A DNA stretch of 64,000 nt. It comes from Acidobacteriota bacterium. Its GTDB lineage: Bacteria; Acidobacteriota; Thermoanaerobaculia; Multivoradales; Multivoraceae. The notes beneath the pieces were generated by a model that searched no databases, was not told the DNA's origin, and worked only from the letters and a program-made list of their open reading frames with translations. The position numbers and the translations under genes were made by a program. Position 1 is the first letter of the stretch. Every line of letters begins with the position of its first letter. Where the stretch lies: positions 62,001 to 126,000 of the forward strand of contig QQVD01000050.1 in NCBI GenBank assembly GCA_003388555.1, read 5' to 3'. Of this stretch, positions 25,704 to 33,608 are shown one piece after another.

Positions 25704-26933
25704 CTACTGGTGGCGCATCGCCTCGAGTGGGCCGATGCGCGCCGCCTTGAAGGCGGGATAGAGGACGGCGAGGAGGACCAGCAGGAGCAGCACCCCGATC
25801 GGTCCGGCGAAGGTCATCGGCGTCACCGCGGAGTACCACACGGTCTGCATCGTGATCCCGGCGACGCTGGCGCCGCCGATCGCTCCGACGTCGATGCCGT
25901 TGCGGGTCAGCCAGAAGAGGCCGGGAACGCTCAGCGCCACGGCGATCGCGACCGCCAGGGCGGTGACCAGCGCCGCCTCGGAGACGAGCAGCCCGAAGAC
26001 GGTGCGCGGCTGCATGCCGATCGCCTTGAGCACCCCGAGCTCCTTCAGGCGCTCGAAGACCGCCATCAGCATCGCGTTGAGGATGAGGATGGCGATCGCC
26101 AGGTAGACGATGACGAACACCACCAGGATCATGCTGCGGGTGGAGTCGACCATCGTCGCCATCGTCGGCAGCAGCTCGCGCCAGCTCACCACCTCGGCCT
26201 CGGGAGCCACCTCGGCGGCGATCCGGCCGACCTCGAGCCTGGCGGTCTCGAGGGGCAGGTCCTCGGGCCGGCGCACGATCAGGCGATGAGCATCGCCCCG
26301 GTGCACGAAGAGCTCCTCGAAGGCGTCGCGCGAGAGGAAGATCCCGGCCCGGTCGGTGGCCTCGCTGACGATCGCCAGCACTCCACGCACCTGGTAGAGC
26401 TCGTTGGCGGTCGAGCCGTCGGCGGCCTGACCGAGCACGATGAGCTCGTCGCCGACGCCGACGTCGAGGGCGCGTGCGAGGCGATTCCCGATCACCACGC
26501 CGTACGGATCGTCCACCGAGAGCCAGGCGCCCTCGGCAACGGAGTCGGAGATCCGGCTCGCCGTCCGATCGCGCTCGAGATCGATGCCGATCAGCATCGC
26601 GCCGGCGGAGGCCTCGCCGGACGCCGCGAGACCCCCGGCGAGGCGGCGCGGCGCCACCCGGTAACCGCTCTCCTCGAGCCGCTCTGTCAAGCGCTCGGAG
26701 TCGTCCACCGTGGTGTAGAGCGACGGCGCCTCGAGGTACCCCTGGCCGTGGATCTGCAGATCGCCGACCTCGACCTCGACGACGTCGCGCTCGAGGTCGC
26801 GCAGGAACCCCTCGACCAGCGAGGTGTAGAGGATCATCACCAGCAGCGCCAGGGTCATCGCCGCCATCGTCACCAGCGAACGGCGACGGTTGCGCCACAG
26901 GTTGAGCCAGGCGAACTGGAGCAGCTTGTGCAT
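25704..26933 (-). CDS. ABC transporter permease, FtsX/LolC-type (first)
   Basis: A 409-residue permease with the same plan as its neighbour. The N-terminus is FAWLNLWRNRRRSLVTMAAMTLAL. The periplasmic domain (~50-270) is followed by three helices starting with MILVVFVIVYLAIAILILNA. The coupling helix is ERLKELGVLKAIGM. ATG 26933 has AGGA at 9 bases. It follows the LolA-like gene by 37 bases. The two permeases, one ATPase, LolA-like protein and outer-membrane barrel suggest a transport route from the inner to the outer membrane. Substrate may be a lipoprotein, lipid or small molecule; the sequence does not tell. Confidence 0.85.
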   Translation of the reverse strand: MHKLLQFAWLNLWRNRRRSLVTMAAMTLALLVMILYTSLVEGFLRDLERDVVEVEVGDLQIHGQGYLEAPSLYTTVDDSERLTERLEESGYRVAPRRLAGGLAASGEASAGAMLIGIDLERDRTASRISDSVAEGAWLSVDDPYGVVIGNRLARALDVGVGDELIVLGQAADGSTANELYQVRGVLAIVSEATDRAGIFLSRDAFEELFVHRGDAHRLIVRRPEDLPLETARLEVGRIAAEVAPEAEVVSWRELLPTMATMVDSTRSMILVVFVIVYLAIAILILNAMLMAVFERLKELGVLKAIGMQPRTVFGLLVSEAALVTALAVAIAVALSVPGLFWLTRNGIDVGAIGGASVAGITMQTVWYSAVTPMTFAGPIGVLLLLVLLAVLYPAFKAARIGPLEAMRHQ

Positions 26934-26970
26934 CGCCGGGTTCCTGGGCCGAGTCCTCTCGAAGCCGAAG

Positions 26971-27741
26971 CTACTGGCGCAGGGCGCGCAGGCTGAACAG
27001 GGCGTCGTCGACCGGGACGTCGAGCTCGAGATCCTCGTAGACCATCTCGGTCATCTCCTCCGATGCATCGGCCGGCACCACCCGCAGCCGCGTCGGCAGC
27101 ACGCGGCCGCCGATGTCGCGCAGGTCCTCGAAGGTCATCGTGCGGGTGAGCTCGCCGCGCTCGTCGTAGTAGCGGGTCGCCTCGGGCAGGCCGCTGCCGC
27201 GATCGACGACGATCTCGACCGCGCCCCACACCACCGGCACGTCCTCGTGGGGAACGCAGCGGATCCGCCACGAGGCATCATCGGTATCGCTGTCGTCCAG
27301 GGCGCAGTCGTAGTCCTCGGAGAAGCGCACCTCGCGCACCAGGTCGTTGTTCGAGAAGTGGCTGCCCAGCCACGCCCCCGACATCATCGACGCCGGCACC
27401 TTGATCGTGCGGTCGACCTTCGGCAGGTAGTTCCACACCTGGTCGTCGACCCTCAGCGTCGCGGTGCCGCGCTCCTTGGCCGGCGACAGCACCCGCACCA
27501 GGCTGCGCTCGGTTCCCTTGGACCACACCTCCAGGCTCAGGGTGCGCTCGAAGCGTCGGGTCTTCACCCGCATCGTCATCGTCGCGTGGCTCGAGTCGCC
27601 GCGCAGCAGATCGTCGACGCGCTGGAGGAGGGCACTCACGTCGACCTGGGCCGTCAGCGGAGGCGAGCTCACGACGGCGCACAGCACCAGCATGCCCGCG
27701 GTTCGTCTTGCGACCGATGAGGTGCTTCGGGTGCGGCTCAC
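26971..27741 (-). CDS. LolA-like outer-membrane lipoprotein-sorting protein
   Basis: A 256-residue exported protein. GTG 27741 places an N-terminal signal peptide (RRTAGMLVLCAVVSSPPLTAQ) correctly; an upstream TTG at 27777 is less likely. The mature protein shows MTMRVKTRRFERTLSLEVWSKG, LVRVLSPAKERGTATLRVD, VWNYLPKVDRTIKVPASMM and GAWLGSHFSNNDLV. These match the LolA_like family, an open beta-barrel that binds acyl chains. In this operon it heads two LolC-type permeases and a LolD-type ATPase, in agreement with a Lol-like transfer. The canonical bacterial LolA is not seen elsewhere in the window. Confidence 0.8.
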   Translation of the reverse strand: MSRTRSTSSVARRTAGMLVLCAVVSSPPLTAQVDVSALLQRVDDLLRGDSSHATMTMRVKTRRFERTLSLEVWSKGTERSLVRVLSPAKERGTATLRVDDQVWNYLPKVDRTIKVPASMMSGAWLGSHFSNNDLVREVRFSEDYDCALDDSDTDDASWRIRCVPHEDVPVVWGAVEIVVDRGSGLPEATRYYDERGELTRTMTFEDLRDIGGRVLPTRLRVVPADASEEMTEMVYEDLELDVPVDDALFSLRALRQ

Positions 27742-27919
27742 CCCGCCAAGGTAGACCAGCGACGGGCTCAGGGTCAAACCGGTTCTCGCGGTTCACGCCG
27801 CGATTCGCGACCTGCGCTGGGAGCCCGGCGGTTGACGGGTGAGAGGGCGCCTGCACGTCTGCAGGGGCAGAGGATGGAGAGAGAGAAAGTGCAACGGCCG
27901 CACGAGTGAGGAGGAGGCG

Positions 27920-28966
27920 ATGCTTCGACGAGCACACGGGCAAGAGGGAGATCGCATCGGGCGCGAGGTCCTGGGTCGGCTGGCGCTGCTCTTCGGCTTG
28001 ATGCTGGGCGGGGCCCTGGCCGCCTCGGCGCAGCCCTACGAAGAGGGCGACTACTGCAACGACGACACGCAGTGTCGAGGCTCTCTGATCTGCGAGGTCG
28101 GAGTCTGTACCCGTCCCGCATGCACTAGCGATTCACAGTGCGGATTCAAGAAGATCTGCACCCGGAGCGGCTGCGTCGATGTGGAGTGCAAGAGCAACTC
28201 GGAGTGCGGTGGCGGAAGGCTCTGCAACAGCGCGGCGCACGAGTGCGTCGACTGCTTCAACAACACTCAGTGCGGCGATCGGGAGATCTGTTCGTCGATG
28301 AGCTGCGTTTCGGTGCAGTGCACCAGTGACAGCCACTGTGCCTTCGCCGAGAAGTGCGCTACGGGCAACACCTGCGCGCCGCGCTGCAGCCCTGGGCAGA
28401 CGTGGGTCGCGGCGGCGAACGGTTGCGGTGCCTGCGTCACCGCCAGTGCGTCGCGCTGCGGCGGGCCGGGAGACTGCGCGATCGATCAGGTCTGCGGCAC
28501 GTCGACCGGGCGAGCCGCCAGCGGCTCGGGACCGACCGCCACCGGGCGCTGCATCGACGCCTGCGGCCCGAGGCCCGAGATCGTCGCCCTGCAGCGCGTC
28601 TTCCAACGACTGAACCAGCGGTTGCCGTACGTCGTCGACGGCTCTCCGGTGGCGCCCGGCAACCCGCCCTGCCCGCAGTGCCAGGTCGAGATCGACCTGG
28701 CGCCCCTGCGCGGCAAGCTGGAGAGCGCACGGGTCGCCGAGCCGGTGACCGTGAAGCTCCTCGACTCGAGGGGAGCGGTTGTCGCCGACCTCGGGACGTT
28801 CGCGCCGCAGGGCGGCAACCGGTTCGACCACCTCGCCACACGGCACCGGATCGGTCGTGGGGTGAGCCTGACCGGAGACGGCTGCGGCTATCGCCTCGAG
28901 GTGGGCAACCAGCGCGGTCAGACGATGGCGAGCGCCAACGTCTGCCTGGGTTCCGGAAGGCGCTGA
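27920..28966 (+). CDS. Cys-rich secreted protein with dickkopf-like repeats
   Basis: A 348-residue exported protein. ATG 27920 follows GAGGAGG. Signal peptide ~15-38 (GRLALLFGLMLGGALAASA). Residues ~40-160 contain five short repeats of the form C-x5-C-x5-C-x4/5-C (YCNDDTQCRGSLICEVGVC, CTSDSQCGFKKICTRSGC). Repeats of this kind fold as small disulphide knots and occur in secreted proteins of Myxococcota and Acidobacteriota. A second region (~190-348) has two CxxC pairs (GCGAC, CPQC) and no known domain. It stands alone between the transport operon and the TonB receptor. Function unknown, probably surface binding. Confidence 0.7.
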   Translation: MLRRAHGQEGDRIGREVLGRLALLFGLMLGGALAASAQPYEEGDYCNDDTQCRGSLICEVGVCTRPACTSDSQCGFKKICTRSGCVDVECKSNSECGGGRLCNSAAHECVDCFNNTQCGDREICSSMSCVSVQCTSDSHCAFAEKCATGNTCAPRCSPGQTWVAAANGCGACVTASASRCGGPGDCAIDQVCGTSTGRAASGSGPTATGRCIDACGPRPEIVALQRVFQRLNQRLPYVVDGSPVAPGNPPCPQCQVEIDLAPLRGKLESARVAEPVTVKLLDSRGAVVADLGTFAPQGGNRFDHLATRHRIGRGVSLTGDGCGYRLEVGNQRGQTMASANVCLGSGRR

Positions 28967-29046
28967 ACCGCCGCTTCTCGGTCGACCGGGAGAGGCGTCG
29001 ACCGGGAGAGGCCTGGCCAGGCGGCCCGAGGCCGCCCGGCCGCGCT

Positions 29047-31365
29047 TCAACGGAGTCTCAGCCGGTAGCTGAACACGAAATTGCGCTTCGGCTGCGGGCG
29101 GAAGAAGCTCGCGTTCGAGAACTCGGCGTAGAGCTCGTCGGTCGCGTTCTCCACCGTGACGCCGAGGGTGTGCGAGCTGCGCTGGCTCTCCCAGATCCGG
29201 TAGCCGGCGCCGAGGGCGTGCACCGTGAACGACGGGATCACCGGTCCGATCGGGCCGACGACGGCGCCGGGGTCGAGCAGCGTGTCCTGCTCGCCGTTGT
29301 GCCGCACCCGGTACTCGAGCCAGTAGCGCCCCGACATCGGCGTGTAACGCAGGTAGGCGGCCGCCTTGTCGGAGTAGGTCTCGCCGGTCGGGCTGTCGGC
29401 CGGGCCGCCGATCTCGCTCTCACCGTCGATGCTGGTGTAGTTGCCACCGATCTCGAAGCCGTTGCGGAAGCGGTAGGCGCCCATCACCTCGAAGCCGTCG
29501 ATCTTCAGCACGTCGGCGTTGCGCTGCTGGACGACGAAGGAGACGCCGCTGCCGGCGATCTGGTCCTGCAGCTCCTGTGGCAGCTGGGCGATCTCGGCGT
29601 CGCTGAGGGTGTACTGGATGATCGCGTCCTCGACCTCGCTGTCGAAGTAGAAGGCCTCGAACTGGGCGCGGGCGGTGCGCACCTTGACGCCGAAGTCGAC
29701 GTTGCTGCTGGTCTCCGACTGGAGGTCCGGGTTGAGGATCTGGAAGCCGATCCCCTCCGGCGTCGGGCCGTTGAACAGCCGCTCGACGATGTTCGGGGCG
29801 CGGAACGCCGTGCCGTAGGAGGCGACGAGCTTGACGCTGGGGCGCAGCTCGTAGGTGAGGCCCAACGATCCGACCACGGCGTCGTCGCTGAAGTCGAGGC
29901 CGGCGGTGTCGAAGCCGCGCGTCGGGTTGGCCTTCGTCTCGGTGTCGCTGTAGCGCAGGCCGAGCGTCGCCGCGAAGCGGTCGGAGAAGTAGATCTCGTC
30001 CTGGACGAACAGCCCGAACGCGGTGTTGGTGGCGTTCGGCGCGTTCGGCACGTCGTCGGTCTCGACGAAGGTGCACTCGAACGGCGGCGGCGGGGTCGCC
30101 CCCTGCGGCCCGCAGAGGAAGGAGATCGGGAAGGCGGCACGGAGGATCGTCGTGGTGGTCGAGAAGTCGGTGTTGGTGCTCTCGTCCTCGAACAGCTCGC
30201 CGCCCCAGGTGAAGAGCTGCTTCTCGCCGACCGTGGTGGTCAGCTCGGCGCGCGCGCCGACGGTGTCGACATCGCTGAAGTTCAGGGTGTCGGCGAGCAC
30301 CGACGACGACGGTCCGGGACCGAAGATCGGCCCGATGTCGATGTCGATGTCGTTGACCAGCTCGCGCTCGTTGCTCTGCGAGTAGAGCTTCAGCTCCACC
30401 GTGTCGATCAGGTCGAGCCCGGCGCCGAGGTCGACCGCCTGCCAGCCGAGCACGTAGCGGTCGTAGTCCTGGAAGGGGTAGAGGATGCGCACCGAGGTGG
30501 CGTCCGAGCCCGGCAGCAGGTTCGGATCGACGAGACCGAACCCGGCCTGGTCGGCGCGGTAGCGGTTGAAGCGGCCATAGACGAGCTGCGAGTCGGTGGC
30601 CTGGAAGCTCAGCCGGCCGGAGATCGTGTCGTCCTCGATGCCGCTGTCCTGCACCACGACCTCGTCGGCGAAGCGGATGTCGCCGAAGGTGCCCGACGCG
30701 GACTCGAAGTCCTCCGCGTCGCGCGTGGTGGCGCGCAGATGGAAGAAGGCGCGATCGCTGCCGCCCTGCAGGCCGAGCGAGAACCGCTGCTGCTCGTCGG
30801 CGGTGGAGTAGCGGGCGTCGAGATCGCCGCCGAGGCGCTGGCTGGTCGGCGCCTTGGTGATCAGGTTGAGCACGCCGCCGATCGCGTCGCTGCCGTAGAG
30901 CACCGAGGCGGGGCCGCGCACCACTTCGACGTTCTCGATGGCGCTGACGTCGACCAGCCCGGTGATCTCGCCGAAGTCGGTCTGACGGCGGGCGTTGTTC
31001 ATCCGCAGCCCGTCCTCGAGGAAGAGCACCCGCAGGCCACGCTGGCCGCGGATGATGGGCCGCGTCTGGTTCGGGCCGACGCCGTTGACGTCGACGCCGA
31101 CCTGGTCGCGCAGCAGGTCGGTGGCGCTGTCGGGCTGACGGCGGTCGATGGTCTCGGCGTCGAGCACCACCACCGGCTGCGCCACCTCGAAGGTGTCGAT
31201 CTCGTTGCCGGTCACGGTGACCGTGGTCTCGTCGTAGTAGGAGGCGGCGAGGTCGCTGGCGGGCTCGCCCGGCGGCGGAGCCTGGGCCAGGCCGGCGGAG
31301 GCGGAAAGCAGGATGGCTGCCGTGATCGGCAACCCGGGTCGGCGGAGTCGGTGCGTAGCGAGCAT
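29047..31365 (-). CDS. TonB-dependent outer-membrane receptor
   Basis: A 772-residue receptor. Signal peptide ~1-28 (PITAAILLSASAGLAQA). A TonB-box-like segment (ETTVTVTGNEID) and a plug domain at ~50-165 follow: VVVLDAETIDRRQPDSATDL, PIIRGQRGLRVLFLEDGLRMN and VEVVRGPASVLYGSDAIGGVLN are canonical plug motifs. The barrel runs to the C-terminus (FVFSYRLRLR). It imports an iron chelate, vitamin or similar solute across the outer membrane with energy from TonB. Substrate cannot be told; haemoglobin-, cobalamin- and siderophore-type receptors share these motifs. ATG 31365 has AGAGGA before it. No TonB, ExbB or transporter is next to it. Confidence 0.9.
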   Translation of the reverse strand: MLATHRLRRPGLPITAAILLSASAGLAQAPPPGEPASDLAASYYDETTVTVTGNEIDTFEVAQPVVVLDAETIDRRQPDSATDLLRDQVGVDVNGVGPNQTRPIIRGQRGLRVLFLEDGLRMNNARRQTDFGEITGLVDVSAIENVEVVRGPASVLYGSDAIGGVLNLITKAPTSQRLGGDLDARYSTADEQQRFSLGLQGGSDRAFFHLRATTRDAEDFESASGTFGDIRFADEVVVQDSGIEDDTISGRLSFQATDSQLVYGRFNRYRADQAGFGLVDPNLLPGSDATSVRILYPFQDYDRYVLGWQAVDLGAGLDLIDTVELKLYSQSNERELVNDIDIDIGPIFGPGPSSSVLADTLNFSDVDTVGARAELTTTVGEKQLFTWGGELFEDESTNTDFSTTTTILRAAFPISFLCGPQGATPPPPFECTFVETDDVPNAPNATNTAFGLFVQDEIYFSDRFAATLGLRYSDTETKANPTRGFDTAGLDFSDDAVVGSLGLTYELRPSVKLVASYGTAFRAPNIVERLFNGPTPEGIGFQILNPDLQSETSSNVDFGVKVRTARAQFEAFYFDSEVEDAIIQYTLSDAEIAQLPQELQDQIAGSGVSFVVQQRNADVLKIDGFEVMGAYRFRNGFEIGGNYTSIDGESEIGGPADSPTGETYSDKAAAYLRYTPMSGRYWLEYRVRHNGEQDTLLDPGAVVGPIGPVIPSFTVHALGAGYRIWESQRSSHTLGVTVENATDELYAEFSNASFFRPQPKRNFVFSYRLRLR

Positions 31366-31548
31366 GGTGGATATCCTCTTCGGCAGGGCTCGTGCGGTCG
31401 CCGCGGCGGAACAGCCGGCGGGCGCACTCGGCCCGGATTGGGGAGATTGTCCGCCCGCGCGGCGCCCGGGGTGTCACGATTCGGTCATCGCGCCTCAGCT
31501 GGCGCCGAGCCGACCCTGGGTCCCTGCGACCGCTCCGAGGAGATCGCC

Positions 31549-31923
31549 ATGTCCGATGCAGCCGCCCGCCGCGAAGCCCGGCGCGCCTACAAGGAGTCGT
31601 ACCGCCCGATGGGCGTCTTCCAGATCCGCAACCTGGAGAGCGGCAGGGTCTACGTCGCCAGCTCCCCCAATCTGCCGGCGATCTTCAACCGCATGCGGAT
31701 GACCCTGAACACCAACGGCCACCTCAAGGAGCCCGAGCTACAGCAGGATTGGAACCAGTACGGCGAGGACGCCTTCGTCTTCGAGGTCCTGGAAGAGCTC
31801 GAGGCTCCCGAGGCCCCCGGCGTCGACGTGCGCGACGATCTGCAGGCCATGGAGCAGCTCTGGCTCGAGGAGCTGCGGCCGTGGGGAGAGCGCGGCTACA
31901 ACCGTCCGCCGCGCGGCGGCTGA
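31549..31923 (+). CDS. GIY-YIG nuclease-family protein
   Basis: A 124-residue protein. ATG 31549 follows GAGGAGA. The segment GVFQIRNLESGRVYVASSPNL resembles the GIY-YIG core, with GVF and VYV in place of GIY and YIG. Later conserved-looking parts are EPELQQDWNQYGEDAFVFEVLEE and the end RGYNRPP. This subgroup is small and often stand-alone; nuclease activity is not assured because the Tyr and Arg positions are only partly kept. The gene overlaps the convergent glycosylase gene by 28 bases. Confidence 0.7.
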   Translation: MSDAAARREARRAYKESYRPMGVFQIRNLESGRVYVASSPNLPAIFNRMRMTLNTNGHLKEPELQQDWNQYGEDAFVFEVLEELEAPEAPGVDVRDDLQAMEQLWLEELRPWGERGYNRPPRGG

Positions 31924-32486
31924 AGCGACAGCCCGGCGGCGAGAGCGGCCCGGCGCAGCAGCCGCGCCTGCTCGGCGAGCGGGAAGTGCGCGTTGAGGCC
32001 GCTCGGGTTGGGTAGCACGTGCACCTCGGCGCCGGGGCGTAGGTCCAGCGTCGCGTCGCCCACCAGCTCGCGCGCGTCGAGGCGATCGCCGGCCTGCGCC
32101 GCGGGGCGGGCGAAGGCGATGCGGAAGGCGCCGACGCCGAGCACCGCGACGACGCGCGGCTCGAGCTCGGCGACGCGGCCGAGCAGGCGCTGGCCGCCGC
32201 GCTGCAGCTCAGCCGCCTCCAGCTCGGCCGCCGCCCGGGTCCAGCGGCTCGCCAGATTGGTCAGCCCGACGCCCAGCGTCGGCAGCTCGACGTCGCGCTC
32301 CGGGGCCCAGAGCCCGGGAGTGATGCCGGCGGCGTGCAGCGCCGGCCAGAAGCGGTTGCCCGGCCCGGCGTAGTGGTGGCCCTGTTCGAACGAGTGGCGG
32401 CCCGGGTTGATACCGCAGAGCAGCAGGCGGACACCCGGTGCGATGCGGTCGGGCAGGTCTTGCGGATCGTCCTCGGCGCTCTCCAT
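31896..32486 (-). CDS. Mismatch-specific uracil/thymine DNA glycosylase (MUG/TDG family)
   Basis: A 196-residue enzyme. Motif 1 LLLCGINPGRHSFEQGHHYAGPGN is the conserved GINPG active-site segment of MUG/TDG family 2 uracil-DNA glycosylases, and NPSGLN near the C-terminus is the second. These enzymes excise uracil or thymine from G:U or G:T mismatches. ATG 32486 is chosen; an upstream in-frame ATG 32531 would overlap the divergent gene. The start is 25 bases from that of the divergent nicotinamidase gene, so a shared compact promoter region is implied. Confidence 0.82.
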   Translation of the reverse strand: MESAEDDPQDLPDRIAPGVRLLLCGINPGRHSFEQGHHYAGPGNRFWPALHAAGITPGLWAPERDVELPTLGVGLTNLASRWTRAAAELEAAELQRGGQRLLGRVAELEPRVVAVLGVGAFRIAFARPAAQAGDRLDARELVGDATLDLRPGAEVHVLPNPSGLNAHFPLAEQARLLRRAALAAGLSLQPPRGGRL

Positions 32487-32511
32487 GGCGGCGGCTATGC
32501 TGGCACGGCCG

Positions 32512-33582
32512 ATGACCGATGCACCCAGCAACGCCGCGCCGCCGGGAGAGCTGCCGGCGCACTTCGACCCGCGGCACGCCTCCTCCTGGGCTTATGACGC
32601 CGATCCGGCGCGGCTGCGCGCCGAGGCCCTCGCCTGGGGCAAGCGGCGCTCCATCGGCCCACCGGGTAGGGGCGAGTTGGGGGTGACACTGCTGCTGGTC
32701 GACCTGCAGCGCGACTTCTGCCTCGCCGAGGGGGCGCTCTTCGTCGCCGGTCGCAGCGGCGACGCGGCGATCGCCGACACGGTGCGCACCTGCGAGTTCC
32801 TCTACCGCAACGCGGCGTCGATCTCGCGCGTCGTCTGCACCCTCGACACCCACCTGCCGCAGCAGATCTTCTTCCCGTCGTTCTGGCGCGGATCGGACGG
32901 AGGAGAGGTGGAGGCGGGTCGGGTGGTCACCGCCGAGCAGGTCGAGAGCGGCGAGATGGCGCCGCGCGAAGAGCTCGCCGCCTGGCTCTGCGACGGCGAT
33001 TTCGACTGGCTGCGCCGGCAGTGCCTCGACTACTGCCGGCGCCTCGAGGAGCAGAGCCGCCAGCAGCTCTTCCTGTGGCCGGAGCACTGCCTGCTCGGCT
33101 CGAGCGGGCACGCGCTGGTCGGCGTGGTGCAGGAGGCCAGGCTGTTCCACGCCTACCTGCGTTCGGTGCCGGCGCCGCTGGTGCCGAAGGGCAGCGATCC
33201 GCTCACCGAGCACTACTCGGTCTTCGCTCCCGAGGTGCGTCGCAACGTCGACGGCGACGAGCTCGGCGAGCGCAACCAGGCGCTGCTCGACGAGCTGCTG
33301 TCGCAGGACCTGGTGGTGGTCGCCGGCCAGGCGGCCAGCCACTGCGTGCGGGCGTCGGTCGACGACCTGCTCGACGAGATCGAGCGCCGCGCGGAGGGCG
33401 ACGAAGCGGTGCGAGAGCGGATGTCGCGCGCGATCGTGGTGCTCGAGGACTGCACCTCGGCGGTCGTGGTGCCGGGAGCCGACTTCACCGAGGCCGCCGA
33501 GGAGGCGTTGGGGCGCTGGCGCGACGCCGGGGTGCGCATCGCCTCGTCGAGTCAGTCGGTCGCCGACTGGCTGGCCGACTGA
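32512..33582 (+). CDS. pncA: Nicotinamidase-like cysteine hydrolase
   Basis: A 356-residue isochorismatase-superfamily enzyme. The catalytic triad is visible: Asp in LLLVDLQRDFCL, Lys in PLVPKGSDPLTEHYSVF, and Cys in AGQAASHCVRASVDDL. The KGxDPxxxxYS element favours nicotinamidase over other amidohydrolases, hydrolysing nicotinamide to nicotinate. The protein is much longer than most bacterial PncA (~180-220), with an insert of ~90 residues between the first motif and the Lys region and a 60-residue N-terminus. It faces NAD+ synthetase tail to tail, in keeping with NAD salvage. The gene symbol is a motif-based inference. Confidence 0.72.
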   Translation: MTDAPSNAAPPGELPAHFDPRHASSWAYDADPARLRAEALAWGKRRSIGPPGRGELGVTLLLVDLQRDFCLAEGALFVAGRSGDAAIADTVRTCEFLYRNAASISRVVCTLDTHLPQQIFFPSFWRGSDGGEVEAGRVVTAEQVESGEMAPREELAAWLCDGDFDWLRRQCLDYCRRLEEQSRQQLFLWPEHCLLGSSGHALVGVVQEARLFHAYLRSVPAPLVPKGSDPLTEHYSVFAPEVRRNVDGDELGERNQALLDELLSQDLVVVAGQAASHCVRASVDDLLDEIERRAEGDEAVRERMSRAIVVLEDCTSAVVVPGADFTEAAEEALGRWRDAGVRIASSSQSVADWLAD

Positions 33583-33608
33583 CCGACCGCCCCGCGAGCC
33601 CTAAGGGG

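Noticed and set aside
28978-31548. Long + strand open frame running into the GIY-YIG gene
   Set aside because: It is antisense to the TonB-dependent receptor and lacks motifs; only the part from ATG 31549, with its own ribosome site, is a gene.
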